DNA from: Rhodovulum sp. P5
Lineage (GTDB): Bacteria > Pseudomonadota > Alphaproteobacteria > Rhodobacterales > Rhodobacteraceae
Direction of reading: 5' to 3'
Assembly (NCBI RefSeq): GCF_002079305.1
Contig: NZ_CP015040.1
Location: 62,001 to 126,000 of the forward strand
Length of the DNA stretch: 64,000 bases
The translations under genes were made by a program, and so were the position numbers. This document shows positions 7,859-17,404 of the stretch, piece after piece. The notes beneath the pieces were generated by a model that was not told the DNA's origin, made no database searches, and saw only the letters and a list, made by a program, of their open reading frames with translations. Positions within the stretch are counted from its first letter, which is position 1; every line of letters begins with the position of its first letter.

Positions 7859-9340
7859 TTATCCCAGCAGCGCGCGCAGGATCGCGAACATGCCCCCCGA
7901 CAACAGCGCGGCGGCCGGGACGGTGACGACCCAGGCGGCCACGATGGTCATGAAATGGGACCGCCGCACCAGCTTGCGCCGGCGCCGTTCCTCGACCGGC
8001 AGGGGTTTGGAAGAGGGGCGGTTGGTCTTTGCCTGCTGCGCGCGCCGTTCCATGTACCATTCGCGGAAGAAACCGACGCCGAAGACCCCGCCCACGGCGA
8101 TATGCGTCGAACTGACCGGCAGCCCCAGCCCCGAGGCGACGATGACCGTGATCGCCGCGGCAAGGGCCACGCAATAGGCGCGCATCGGGTTCAGCTTGGT
8201 GATCTGGCTGCCGACCATGCGGATCAGCCGGGGGCCGAACAGCATCAGCCCGAAGGAGATCCCGAACGCCCCGATGATCATCACCCAGACCGGGATCGCG
8301 ACCTTACCGGCGAAGCTGCCGAATTCCTGCGCATGGACGATGGCGGCCAGCGGACCGACCGCGTTGGCCACGTCATTGGCGCCATGGGCGAAGGACAACA
8401 GCCCCGCCGAGATCACAAGCGGCACCGCGAACAGGGTTTTCAGCGACTTGTTGCGGTTTTCCAGCCCGCGCGCCTGCCGCCGGATCAGCGGAATCGCGAT
8501 GGCGTAACCGGCAAGACCGATCCCCAGCCCGATCAGGAGCGCGCTGCCCATGTCGATCGAGACCACCCGTTTCAGACCCTTCAGCGCGATATAGGCCGCG
8601 AAGGCCGCCGCCATCACCCCGATCAGAACCGGCACCCATCTGCGGGCGGCGGCGATCTTGTCCTCGCGATAGATGATCTGCCACTTGATGAAGGCCAGCA
8701 CCCCGGCGGCAATGACCCCGCCCAGCAAGGGCGAGATCACCCAGCTTGCCGCGATGGCGCCCATCGTGGACCAGTTCACCGCCGACAGCCCCGCCGCGGC
8801 GACACCGGCGCCCAGAACGCCGCCGACCACCGAATGCGTGGTCGATACCGGGGCGCTGAACCATGTCGCGATGTTGACCCACAGCGCCGCGGACAACAGC
8901 GCCGACATCATCGCCCATGTGAAGATTTCCGCATTCTCGACGCTGACCGGGTCGATGATGCCCTTGGAGATGGTGGAGACCACGTCGCCGCCGGCGACCA
9001 ACGCGCCCGCGCTTTCGCAGATCGCGGCGATCACGATGGCGGCGGTCATCGACAGGGCCTTGGCGCCCACCGCCGGCCCCATGTTGTTGGCCACGTCATT
9101 GGCGCCGATATTCAGCGCCATATACGCCCCGAAGGCCGCGGCGGCGACGATGAAAAGCGCCCCCGACGCCTGCCCGGTCACAAGGCCCGCCACCAGGGCG
9201 GCCACGACGATAAAGGCCAGCGACACGCCCACCCCCACCAGCGGGCGAGAGACATGCATGGTCGCGTATTCCACCCGCGAAAGACGGTGCAGGTCCTTGT
9301 CGACCGTGCGCCACTGGTTACTCTTCAAACTGTCGGTCAT
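7859..9340 (-). CDS. pit: PiT-family inorganic phosphate transporter
   Basis: Inner membrane phosphate permease of 493 residues, expected to import metal-phosphate coupled to protons or sodium. The two PiT repeats are visible: YMALNIGANDVANNMGPAVG (about residues 90-110) and SFAHGANDVANAVGPLAAIV (about 315-335), both with the diagnostic GANDVAN core. Each is followed by an STTHS/SSTHI segment (VSTTHSVVGGVLG; VSSTHIAVGGVFG). About 10-12 membrane helices are separated by a basic cytoplasmic loop. The N-terminal 45 residues are polar and the C-terminal half has the charged EERRRRKLVRRSHF stretch. It lies 33 bp downstream of the Nudix gene on the same strand and is probably co-transcribed with it. 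Confidence 0.92.
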   Translation of the reverse strand: MTDSLKSNQWRTVDKDLHRLSRVEYATMHVSRPLVGVGVSLAFIVVAALVAGLVTGQASGALFIVAAAAFGAYMALNIGANDVANNMGPAVGAKALSMTAAIVIAAICESAGALVAGGDVVSTISKGIIDPVSVENAEIFTWAMMSALLSAALWVNIATWFSAPVSTTHSVVGGVLGAGVAAAGLSAVNWSTMGAIAASWVISPLLGGVIAAGVLAFIKWQIIYREDKIAAARRWVPVLIGVMAAAFAAYIALKGLKRVVSIDMGSALLIGLGIGLAGYAIAIPLIRRQARGLENRNKSLKTLFAVPLVISAGLLSFAHGANDVANAVGPLAAIVHAQEFGSFAGKVAIPVWVMIIGAFGISFGLMLFGPRLIRMVGSQITKLNPMRAYCVALAAAITVIVASGLGLPVSSTHIAVGGVFGVGFFREWYMERRAQQAKTNRPSSKPLPVEERRRRKLVRRSHFMTIVAAWVVTVPAAALLSGGMFAILRALLG

Positions 9341-9373
9341 CGTCTCGGTCTTTATGTGGGGGCCGGTGTGGTC

Positions 9374-9841
9374 CTAGCCGTGGCTAAGTTCGGGAAAGCG
9401 GCGCAGCAGGTCCTTGAGGTCGGGCTCGTCAACGGCGGCGGCGGCGCTTTTGGGGGTCATCCAGACCCGGCGGCGTTCGGACATTTCGGGATAGCTGTCT
9501 TTCAGGCTGTCGACCGGAACGGCGTAGACGTGCACCTCTGTCGCGACGGGCACGCCGCCTTTCAGGCGCTTGTCATATGTGTATGTGCCGATCTGCCGGG
9601 CCCGGCTGCAATCGGCCTGAACGCCGGCCTCTTCCCACGCCTCTTCGCAGGCGGTTCCGGCCGCGTCATGGCCGGGCTTCGGCCATCCCTTGGGCAGCAG
9701 CCAGCGGCCGGTTTCCCGGGACGTGATCATCAGGATCTCGGGCCCATCCGGCCCCGTGCGGAAACATAAGGCGGCAACCTGAAACAGGGCCGGTCGCCGA
9801 AGCACCGGGGCCAATGCTGCCTTCCAGATGGATTTCCACAT
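9374..9841 (-). CDS. Nudix hydrolase (diphosphoinositol polyphosphate phosphohydrolase-like)
   Basis: 155 residues. The Nudix box is recognisable as LPKGWPKPGHDAAGTACEEA continuing WEEAGV, with the EExxEE metal-binding glutamates. The wording GRWLLPKGWP is typical of the DIPP-like branch, which acts on nucleoside or inositol polyphosphates. I chose the ATG at 9841 (MWKSIWKAAL); a frame extending upstream would need GTG at about 9874 and has no better ribosome site. It is upstream of and co-directional with pit, so the pair may be a small phosphate-related operon; the substrate is not determinable here. Confidence 0.85.
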   Translation of the reverse strand: MWKSIWKAALAPVLRRPALFQVAALCFRTGPDGPEILMITSRETGRWLLPKGWPKPGHDAAGTACEEAWEEAGVQADCSRARQIGTYTYDKRLKGGVPVATEVHVYAVPVDSLKDSYPEMSERRRVWMTPKSAAAAVDEPDLKDLLRRFPELSHG

Positions 9842-9953
9842 TTTGTGTCTCACCCCTGCACGAAATAAGGGCACCTAGCACCATTCCTTCGGCAATGCGA
9901 GTCGCGCGCTGCGCAGGCTGGCGGGATCGGCCTTGCTTGCCCGGCTCTGCCCC

Positions 9954-11849
9954 CTCAAGTTCACCAGTAAAACGCGTAAGTGATTGATATCGTTATGGCG
10001 AGATTGGCCAAAATGTAACTACGCGAGGGTGATCAGGCGGGTTTTGGCAGGTTCAGGGTGTCGAAGAGCTCCAGTTGTTCGGGGGTCGGGGTGGTGAGGC
10101 CATCGAACTTGCGGTCGGCGATCCGGGCTTCGTGGCGGTGGATGCGGGCGAGCAGGTCGAGCGCGGTGCGGGGGCTGGCGTCATGTCCTTTGGCCTTCAG
10201 CCGCATGCGCATGACACGGTAGAGGACGAGGGCGAGAAAGCAGATCAGCGCGTGGGCGCGGATGCGGTCGGGCAGCCGGTGGTGGACCGGGGCGATCTCG
10301 ATGTCGGATTTCAGGACGCGGAAGCCGCGTTCGATATCGGCCAGCGACGTGTAGCGGGTAACGGTCTCGGCGGGCGTCAAGTCGGGGGCGTTGGTCAGGA
10401 GCGCGAGCTTGCCGTCGAAGAGCTCCGCGCGCGCGACGGCGTCCTCGTCAACACTCCAGCTGAACCGGTCGGCCTGCAGGTCTGCCTTGAGGAAGCGCGT
10501 CATTTCCGCCTCGGCGACGGCGCGGGTGAAGCGGCTATAGGCGCCCCGGTCGGAGGCACGGCGACCTCGCGCGGTCTGGCCGCCGTCCTGCGCGTCGAGC
10601 TTTGCGACCATCTTTTCGGCCTGGGCTTCAAGCTCGGCGATGCGCGCGCGGCGCCGGTCGGATTGGTCGGCGGCTCGAACGGGATCATGGGCGACGATCA
10701 GGCGGTGGCCGGCGAAGCTGCTTTCCGCCAACCCGTCCTCGTCGAAAGCAAGGCCCTGGAAGGTTTCGACCAGATCGGCATAACGACGGGCGGGAACCGC
10801 GAGGATGAATTCCAGCTTGCGGTCGTCCTGATCGGCCAGGGCGGTCAGCTCGTCGATGTTTTCAAGGCTGAGCAGACCGCGGTCGGCCACCAGGATGACA
10901 CGCTGGACGGGGAAGCGCTGCAAGACTGTCTTGAGCATGCCCTGCAGGGTTTTCGTCTCGCCGATGTTGCCCGGGTGAACGGTATGCATGAGCGGCAGGC
11001 CGTCCGCGGTCTGGACCACGCCCAACACGAACTGCCGGGCGATGCCGCCGGTTTCCTTGTTCATCCCGAAAGCGCGGAGGTCGTCCGCGACATCCCCGTC
11101 GCCATGGATGCGCACCGTGGTCAGGTCATAGAAGACCACGGCCAGATCGCGATCGACCAGCGGACGGATCTGTTTGGCAAGCGCGCCTTCGACGGTATCG
11201 GCGTGATCCATCAACGCATCCATGGCGCGGAGCAGGTGTTGATGGGTGACGGTGTCCGGCATCGCCGGCATGGCGACCGTTTCCAGCCAGCGCAGGCAGC
11301 CCAGCTTACTTGTGGGGTCGCACAACCGATTGAACACCATGGCGCGGACCAGCGCCTCCACGTCGACTTTCCGCTTGCCGGAACGCAGCGCACGGCCGAG
11401 GGCATGATCGAAACCAAGGTCCTTCCACAACTCGTGCAGGGCAAAGACGTCGCCATAGCTGCGCGCCGCCTCGTAGGTGATCTCGGCCTTCTCGGGCTCG
11501 ACCCGACCCGCGGCGCGACTGAGCCCCCGGATCAGCGCATCGAGCTGGCCATCCTTCATCCCGTCCACGCGCCCCAGATTGGCCACGACGCGCAGCCGGG
11601 GCTTGCCCGCCTCGTTACGGAAGGACTCGACAATCTGCAGATAGCGACGCCCGCCGCTCTCGGTGATGCGCGTGAACATGGCATGCAGGATATCGCACGT
11701 TTGGGCGCATTCATAGGGTCTTAAACATCATAACGTGTAACTACACGACTTCGGCCGAACTGCCCACCTCGCGCGCCTTAAGCTATTGAAATCCCATACC
11801 TGCGCTGAACGCGCTCACGCAGATTCCCCCGGATTTTGTCGAAGTTCGG
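9954..11849 (-). mobile_element. IS1634-family insertion sequence, copy 1 (1896 bp)
   Basis: Complete element defined by comparison with the second copy at 17405-19300: homology stops exactly at 9954 and 11849. A 6-bp target duplication TGCCCC flanks it (9948-9953 and 11850-11855). The termini form a short imperfect inverted repeat (CTCAAGTTC at the left, CCGAACTTC read inward at the right). It carries one transposase gene reading leftward and about 170 bp of non-coding sequence before that gene. The matching duplication means this copy arrived by its own transposition event. Confidence 0.9.
10033..11679 (-). CDS. IS1634-family transposase, copy 1
   Basis: DDE transposase of 548 residues, full length and uninterrupted. 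It begins MFTRITESGGRRYLQIVESF, the usual start of this family, has DLAVVFYDLTTVRI with a catalytic Asp and VQRVILVADRGLLS with another, and near the C-terminus YTSLADIERGFRVLKSDIEI, carrying the Glu of the DDE triad. Residues 1 to about 158 are identical to copy 2 at 17575-19221; after that point replacements are frequent (for example ADTVEGALAKQI against AERVEMELARQI). The gene looks intact, so the element may still be mobile. Confidence 0.93.
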   Translation of the reverse strand: MFTRITESGGRRYLQIVESFRNEAGKPRLRVVANLGRVDGMKDGQLDALIRGLSRAAGRVEPEKAEITYEAARSYGDVFALHELWKDLGFDHALGRALRSGKRKVDVEALVRAMVFNRLCDPTSKLGCLRWLETVAMPAMPDTVTHQHLLRAMDALMDHADTVEGALAKQIRPLVDRDLAVVFYDLTTVRIHGDGDVADDLRAFGMNKETGGIARQFVLGVVQTADGLPLMHTVHPGNIGETKTLQGMLKTVLQRFPVQRVILVADRGLLSLENIDELTALADQDDRKLEFILAVPARRYADLVETFQGLAFDEDGLAESSFAGHRLIVAHDPVRAADQSDRRRARIAELEAQAEKMVAKLDAQDGGQTARGRRASDRGAYSRFTRAVAEAEMTRFLKADLQADRFSWSVDEDAVARAELFDGKLALLTNAPDLTPAETVTRYTSLADIERGFRVLKSDIEIAPVHHRLPDRIRAHALICFLALVLYRVMRMRLKAKGHDASPRTALDLLARIHRHEARIADRKFDGLTTPTPEQLELFDTLNLPKPA

Positions 11850-11855
11850 TGCCCC

Positions 11856-12301
11856 GGAGCGTATGCCAAGGGCAGGCATCGCGGGCGAGAGGTCTGGCAG
11901 TGACCGGAGTTCGTCATGACGTCCGGGGGTTAGGCGGCTTCACCGAATAGACCTCGGACCAAGTCGATCTCTCGAAACGACGGCGCAATTATCGGCCACG
12001 TTGGCGCCTGGGGTTAGTTCGGGTGTAGCGGCGTGACGATCCGCCATCTTCGAGTATCTGGATCAGAACGAGCCGCGGGCAGGAAGGTGTCACGACCTCA
12101 CGAGATGATCTTGGCACTTTTCCGAAGCAAGCCCAGACATTTGACCCATCACGTCCACATCCTCTAGATGAACGGTCTTGGGGGGCGGCGCGCCTTGGCG
12201 CGCACCAAGGCGCGCCGCCCCTTATCGCGTACTGATGTATCACCCGAACGGGCCGCGTTTTACGCAGCTCTAGTGGCCGGTCTTCCTGCCGTCATTGACA
12301 T
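11856..12301. other. Intergenic region with no convincing gene
   Basis: Between IS copy 1 and the end of the Calx-beta gene. Apart from the 12182-12221 hairpin I see no gene. A short leftward frame ending near 11936 (FREIDLVRGLFGEAA then stop) reads like the C-terminus of a lost gene, but a stop codon lies close upstream and I do not recognise it. Confidence 0.4.
12182..12221 (-). terminator. Strong 17-bp hairpin downstream of the Calx-beta gene
   Basis: A perfect 17-bp GC-rich inverted repeat (arms 12182-12198 and 12205-12221, loop CGCGCA) begins 80 bp past the stop of the leftward Calx-beta gene. There is no T-run on the leftward strand, so it is a terminator or 3' stabilising hairpin rather than a textbook intrinsic terminator. 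Confidence 0.5.
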
Positions 12302-15300
12302 TTATACAATTTGCCAGTCGGTGCCGACATCGGCGATTGCGTGATAGGTCGCGTCGCCGTCGTTCATTTCCCAATAGCTGACACGGCCGGTGTCCTTGCG
12401 CCAGATGACATCGTCGGTGCCATCGCCGTTCACATCGCCGACTCCTTCGACCGACCAGTCTGTCCCAGCCCAGCCGATGGCGTGATAGGTGTCCTGCCCG
12501 TCATGCATTTCGAAATAGCCGACATGGCCAGTGTCCTTGCGCCACAGGATATCGTCGGTGCCGTCGCCATTCAGGTCGCCCACACCCTCGACCGACCAAT
12601 CCGTCCCCGCCCAGCCAATCGCGTGGTAGGTGTGGCTGCCATTGTCCATCTCGAAATAGCCGACATGGCCGGCCGACTTGCGCCACAGGATGTCATCCGT
12701 CCCGTCACCGTTCAGATCGCCGATGCCCACGACCGTCCAGTCGGTACCGGCCCAGCCGATGGCCTGGTAGGTGTGGCTGCCATTGTCCATTTCGAAATAG
12801 CCGACATGGCCGGCCGACTTGCGCCACAGGATATCGTCGGTGCCATCGCCGTTCAGATCGCCGAGGCCCTGAACCGTCCAATCCGTCCCGGCCCAGCCGA
12901 TGGCGTGATAGCTGTGGGTGCCATTTTCCATCTGGAAATAGCCGACATGGCCGGCGGACTTGCGCCACAGGATATCGCTGGTTCCGTCGCCGTTCAGGTC
13001 GCCCGTGCCTTCGACCGACCAGTCGGTGCCGGCCCAGCCGATGGCGTGATAGGTATGACCACCATTTTCCATTTCGAAGTAGCCGACATGACCGGCGGAC
13101 TTGCGCCACAGGATGTCGCTGGTGCCGTCGCCGTTGAAATCGCCCCGGGTGCTGGCGCCGCCCGAACCTGTCTGGACGTTCAGGTAGGCCTCGACCTCGT
13201 CGTCATCATAGGCCCGGGTATGGAATTCGTAGTCTCGGAAGTCCCCGCGCAGGGTGAGGATTGCATCCGCGGCGCCGTCGCTGTCGGTGTCAAAGTGAAG
13301 CTGCGTTTCCGCTGCGCCCGAACTCGCGGAGATAAGGGCGAGTCCGTCATGGAACCGGATGACATCCTCCCCGGTAAAATCCGTGATCGTGTCGTGATAG
13401 GACGTGCCCGTTGGAAAATTGCTCGACAGGTGAAACACATCGGAGCCGTCACCGCCCGTCAGCGTGTCCATGCCGCCTTCGCCGTAAAGAATGTCATCGC
13501 CGCTTCCGCCGAGCAGGCGGTCATTGCCGTCGCAGCCATGAAGAACGTCATGGCCGGAACCGCCGGATACGGTGTCGTTCCCGCCATACGCGTAATAGGT
13601 ATCGTTGCCCGATGTCAGGGTGACGGACTCCGATCCGTTCGTGCCGTAGTAACTCCCGTCCGGCACATCGACCATATCGAGGATCGTGACACCTCGGTTC
13701 TGTATCGTCCCGACGAAAGGCGTGTCGGTCGCGGGCGCAAAGGACAAGGTGAAGCTTTCGGTGCCTTCCTCTGCCCGGTCGCCGAAAATCGCGACCTGTA
13801 CTGCCGCGCTGGTCTGACCGGGCAGGAATGTGACCGTGTCAGTCAGCAGTTCGAAATCCACGCCTGCCGTCGCCGTGCCGTTCTGGGCCGAGACGTCGAA
13901 AACCAGGGTATCGGCGGCCGGGCTGGACAGATAGACCGGCACGAAATGAACAGGATCGCAGCTGTCGCCTTCCCGGACGGAGGTGGGCAAGGCCGCAAGC
14001 ATCCGGTTCGGGCCGACGCCGTCGTCATCCAGAATGAAGCCGACGGCCGTCATCGCGTTCTGGTCGTCCGGGAAGGTCACGTAGGACTCACCCACCTGAT
14101 AGCTTGTCAGGCGCAGAAAGACGGATTCGTCACGTTCATCAAGAGAGTCGGAATCTGTGCGTATGAACACAGACTTGCTGGTCTCTCCCGGCGCGAAATC
14201 CAGAACGCCGGTATTGTCGCTGTAGTAAAGGTCGCTTTGAAGCGCATCGCCAAGGTCGGTCTGGTACGAAATCTGGACGGGTACGTCAGACGCTTCCGAC
14301 AGCGATACGACGAAACGCAGGTACCCGGAATAGCCCCATTCAAGCGCCGTGGCAGACGAGATGGAGACGCCGGGCCACTGGCTGGAATCGTCGTCGCGGA
14401 TCGTCGCCTCGCCTGCAAGCCCCTCGAACGTGATCGAGGGGCTGGTCGGGGCCTCGACCACGAGGGCGAAACTCTCGTTCATTTCCGGCATTGTGTCGCC
14501 ATAGACAGGCACCCGCACCGTCGCCACGTCCTGCCCGGTGGCGAAGGACACGGTGCCCGAGCGCGCGGCATAGTCCTGCCCGGCGATGGCGGTGATGTCC
14601 TGCGTGGCGTAGGTCACCGTGAAGTCGGTTCCTGCCGGTTGCGACAGGCGCAACTCGAACACCGCCTCTTTGGTGCCGCCGTCGCCTTCGACCAGAATGG
14701 GATCGGACACGAACAGCGCAAGGTTCGGCCCCGTGCCGTCATCGTCGAGGATTACGCCCGTCGCGCGCAGCTGCAACTCACCGCCGGCGAATGTGGCGTT
14801 TGCGCTGAGGTTGTAGAGTTCGAGGACAACGTTTTCGTCGCGCTCGTCCACGCTGTCTGAGTCGGTTCGGATGAAGATATCCGTCGACGTTTCGCCCGGT
14901 GCAAAAGCGATGGTGCCATTGTTATAGGTGTCGCTGGTCGTGGCATAGTACATGTCGCTGTCATCAGCCGTGTCCTGAAGCGTTCTGTAGGACATCGCGA
15001 CCGCGTCCACCGACGGCTCTGACAGTGTAACGGTGAAACGGAGATACTCGTATGTTTCACTGGCCTGTGCGGAAGAAATCGAAACGCTGGGTCCGATATT
15101 GGCATCGTCGTCAAGGATCGTCGCCTCGCCCACAAGACCTTCGGTGTCGATAAACGGGCTGTCCGGTGTATCGACCACAAGGGCAAAGCTCTCTGTCGCT
15201 TCGGCCGTATAGTCGCCGTAGACCGGTACGCGCACCGTGGCCACGTCCTGTCCGACCGCGAAGCTTATGCTGCCCGACTGCGCGGCATAGTCGACCCCGG

Positions 15301-17227
15301 CCTGGGCCGAGATATCGCGGGTGGCATAGGTCACCGTGAAGGCCGCGGTCGCAGGCTGCGACAGGCGCAGTTCGAACAACGCCTCCCTGGTGCCGCTGTC
15401 GCCTTCGGCAAGAACCGGATCGGATACGAACAGCGCGAGATTCGGACCGGTGCCGTCATTATCGCGGATCACGCCGGTCGCGCGAAGCTGCTGTTCGCCG
15501 TCCGCGAATTCTGCATTTTCGCTGAGGTTGTAGAGTTCGACCACAATGTTTTCATCGCGCTCGTCGTCATACTCACCATCGCTTCGGATGAGGATGTCTG
15601 CCGAGGTTTCCCCGGGCGAAAAGGTGATTGTTCCGTTGTTGTAGTTGCTGGTCGTCGCATAAGAAAGATCGTCGTCACCGGCCGTGTCGCGAAGCGTCCG
15701 ATAGGACATTGTGATCGCGTCCAGCGACGGTTCCGACAGCGTCACGGTGAAGCGAAGGTAGGACCCTTCGGTGGCCGTGGCGGAAGCGATGGAGACGCTC
15801 GGCCACAACCCGGCATCGTCGTCTCGGATCGTCGCCTCGCCCGCAAGCCCCTCGGTCGAGACCAGCGGGCTGGCGGGTGCGTCGACCACCAGCGCAAAGC
15901 TTTCCGTTCCCTCGACGGTCGTGTCGCCGTAGACTTGCACGCGTACAGTGGCCACGTCCTGCCCGGCCGCAAAGCTTACGCTTCCCGATTGCGCAAGATA
16001 GTCGACCCCGGCCTGGGCCGAGATATCGCGCGTGGCATAGGTCACCGTGAAGGCCGTGGTCGCCGGCTGCGACAGGCGCAATTCGAACACCGCTTCCTTG
16101 GTGCCGCTGTCGCCCTCTTCCAGAACAGGGTTCGACACGAACAGCGCTAGATTTGACCCCGTCCCATCATTGTCGAGAATCACCCCTGTTGCGCGGAGCT
16201 GCTGCTCGCCGCCTGCGAATTCCGCATTTTCACTGAGGTTGTAGAGTTCGAGCACGATGTTTTCGTCGCGCTCGTCATCATACTCGCCGTCCGTTCGGAT
16301 CGTTACCTCGACCGAGGTCTCACCGGGCGCAAAGGTGATCGTGCCATTGTTGTAGGAACTGGTCGCTGCGTAGTAGAGATCGCCATCATCGGCGGTATCC
16401 ATCAGCGTGCGGTAGGAGAGCGTAACCGCGTCCAGCGACGGTTCCGAAAGGGTCACCACAAAGCGCAGATAGGATCCTTCCGTGGCGCGGGCGGACGAGA
16501 TCGAGACGCTGGGCCATGGGTCCGCATCGTCGTCACGGATTGTCGCTTCACCCGCCAGACCCTCTATACCGATCGACGGGTTGGCCGGCGCATCGACCAC
16601 AAGTGCAAAGCTTTCCGTCCCTTCGAAGACCGTATCGCCATAGACGGGTACGCGGACCGTGGCCACGTCCTGCCCGGCCGAGAATGTCACGCTGCCCGCC
16701 CTTGCCCCATAGTCTTCGCCCGCGACGGCCGAAATGTCGCGTGTGGCATAAGTCACGGTGAAGACGCTTTCCGCCGGGCGCGACAGGCGCAGTTCGAACA
16801 CTGCTCCCTTGGTGCCGCTGTCGCCCTCTTCGATTATCGGATCGGACACGAACAGCGCAAGGTTCGGCCCGGTCCCGTCATCGTCGAGGATCACGCCCAT
16901 TGCGCGAAGCTGCTGCTCGCCGCCCGCGAATGCCGCGTTTTCGCTGAGATTGTACAGTTCGAGCACGATGTTCTCGTCGCGTTCGTCTGCATAATCCCCG
17001 TCCGTTCGAATCGTTATCTCGACCGATGTCTCGCCGGGCGCAAAGGTGATTGTGCCATTGTTATAAGAACTGGTCGCCGCGTAGTAGAGATCGCCATCGT
17101 CGGCTGTATCCATCAGCGTCCGGTAGGACATCGTGATGGCGTCAGGCGCGGCTTCCGACAACGTTACCGTGAAATTCAGATAGCCGCCTTCAACAGCGAC
17201 AGCAGACGCAATGATAACGTTGACCAT
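12302..17227 (-). CDS. Secreted Calx-beta / RTX / FG-GAP repeat protein
   Basis: 1641 residues from the ATG at 17227 (MVNVIIASAVAVEGGYLNF), chosen because GGGGG precedes it and the family domain begins at once; an ATG 30 bp upstream lacks this. There is no Sec signal, as expected for type I secretion. Residues 1 to about 1190 hold ten Calx-beta domains, arranged as four close repeats of a 240-residue two-domain unit plus a diverged fifth. About 1195-1320 is an RTX calcium-binding block (GGNDTVSGGSGHDVLHG and similar nonapeptides) ending in an ITDFTGEDVIRF-type segment. From about 1360 to the end are six 46-47-residue FG-GAP/VCBS repeats with GDLNGDGTDDILWRK, each holding a DxNxDG calcium site. 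It is probably a calcium-stabilised surface or extracellular adhesin. IS copies lie on both sides, the nearer 177 bp upstream. Confidence 0.85.
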   Translation of the reverse strand: MVNVIIASAVAVEGGYLNFTVTLSEAAPDAITMSYRTLMDTADDGDLYYAATSSYNNGTITFAPGETSVEITIRTDGDYADERDENIVLELYNLSENAAFAGGEQQLRAMGVILDDDGTGPNLALFVSDPIIEEGDSGTKGAVFELRLSRPAESVFTVTYATRDISAVAGEDYGARAGSVTFSAGQDVATVRVPVYGDTVFEGTESFALVVDAPANPSIGIEGLAGEATIRDDDADPWPSVSISSARATEGSYLRFVVTLSEPSLDAVTLSYRTLMDTADDGDLYYAATSSYNNGTITFAPGETSVEVTIRTDGEYDDERDENIVLELYNLSENAEFAGGEQQLRATGVILDNDGTGSNLALFVSNPVLEEGDSGTKEAVFELRLSQPATTAFTVTYATRDISAQAGVDYLAQSGSVSFAAGQDVATVRVQVYGDTTVEGTESFALVVDAPASPLVSTEGLAGEATIRDDDAGLWPSVSIASATATEGSYLRFTVTLSEPSLDAITMSYRTLRDTAGDDDLSYATTSNYNNGTITFSPGETSADILIRSDGEYDDERDENIVVELYNLSENAEFADGEQQLRATGVIRDNDGTGPNLALFVSDPVLAEGDSGTREALFELRLSQPATAAFTVTYATRDISAQAGVDYAAQSGSISFAVGQDVATVRVPVYGDYTAEATESFALVVDTPDSPFIDTEGLVGEATILDDDANIGPSVSISSAQASETYEYLRFTVTLSEPSVDAVAMSYRTLQDTADDSDMYYATTSDTYNNGTIAFAPGETSTDIFIRTDSDSVDERDENVVLELYNLSANATFAGGELQLRATGVILDDDGTGPNLALFVSDPILVEGDGGTKEAVFELRLSQPAGTDFTVTYATQDITAIAGQDYAARSGTVSFATGQDVATVRVPVYGDTMPEMNESFALVVEAPTSPSITFEGLAGEATIRDDDSSQWPGVSISSATALEWGYSGYLRFVVSLSEASDVPVQISYQTDLGDALQSDLYYSDNTGVLDFAPGETSKSVFIRTDSDSLDERDESVFLRLTSYQVGESYVTFPDDQNAMTAVGFILDDDGVGPNRMLAALPTSVREGDSCDPVHFVPVYLSSPAADTLVFDVSAQNGTATAGVDFELLTDTVTFLPGQTSAAVQVAIFGDRAEEGTESFTLSFAPATDTPFVGTIQNRGVTILDMVDVPDGSYYGTNGSESVTLTSGNDTYYAYGGNDTVSGGSGHDVLHGCDGNDRLLGGSGDDILYGEGGMDTLTGGDGSDVFHLSSNFPTGTSYHDTITDFTGEDVIRFHDGLALISASSGAAETQLHFDTDSDGAADAILTLRGDFRDYEFHTRAYDDDEVEAYLNVQTGSGGASTRGDFNGDGTSDILWRKSAGHVGYFEMENGGHTYHAIGWAGTDWSVEGTGDLNGDGTSDILWRKSAGHVGYFQMENGTHSYHAIGWAGTDWTVQGLGDLNGDGTDDILWRKSAGHVGYFEMDNGSHTYQAIGWAGTDWTVVGIGDLNGDGTDDILWRKSAGHVGYFEMDNGSHTYHAIGWAGTDWSVEGVGDLNGDGTDDILWRKDTGHVGYFEMHDGQDTYHAIGWAGTDWSVEGVGDVNGDGTDDVIWRKDTGRVSYWEMNDGDATYHAIADVGTDWQIV
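12305..13150 (-). repeat. Six tandem ~140-bp FG-GAP coding repeats
   Basis: Six near-identical copies of a 138-141 bp unit encode the C-terminal FG-GAP/VCBS repeats of the Calx-beta protein. The inner four are very alike at DNA level (shared GCCCAGCCGATGGC and CATGGCC stretches), while the last copy is diverged. They could recombine and change in number. Confidence 0.8.
14360..17227 (-). repeat. Four tandem ~720-bp units encoding paired Calx-beta domains
   Basis: The motif SYRTLxDTADDxDLYYATTS recurs at about 17120, 16400, 15680 and 14960, a regular period of about 720 bp, each unit encoding two different Calx-beta domains. A fifth unit, below about 14390, is strongly diverged. The high likeness of the first four suggests recent tandem duplication. 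Confidence 0.8.
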
Positions 17228-17285
17228 AAGAAAACCCCCACGAAATTGGTCAAACATGTAATCGTTCCAATTGCTAACACGCGTT

Positions 17286-17302
17286 AACTTTCATTGAAAG
17301 TT
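17286..17302. promoter_or_regulatory. 17-bp palindrome upstream of the Calx-beta gene
   Basis: AACTTTCATTGAAAGTT is a perfect dyad (8-bp arms, one central base) 58 bp upstream of the ATG at 17227 and followed by six T on the plus strand. Its position in an AT-rich promoter region fits an operator for the leftward gene. It could also be a small rightward terminator, but no gene ends there. Confidence 0.4.
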
Positions 17303-17404
17303 TTTTCGGCTGTAGTGGCGGTTTCGTATTATTTGTCGCAGGCGAAGATGTTACGGCTTTGAAAATAAATACATAAATGATGATAGTCGCCGTATGCCTG
17401 CCAA

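Noticed and set aside
10075..11724. Long rightward open frame opposite transposase copy 1 (and the same opposite copy 2)
   Set aside because: Exact antisense of the recognised transposase in both copies, with no domain of its own.
12305..13150. CRISPR-like regular repeats
   Set aside because: The ~140-bp period is coding, in frame and encodes FG-GAP repeats; there are no spacers.
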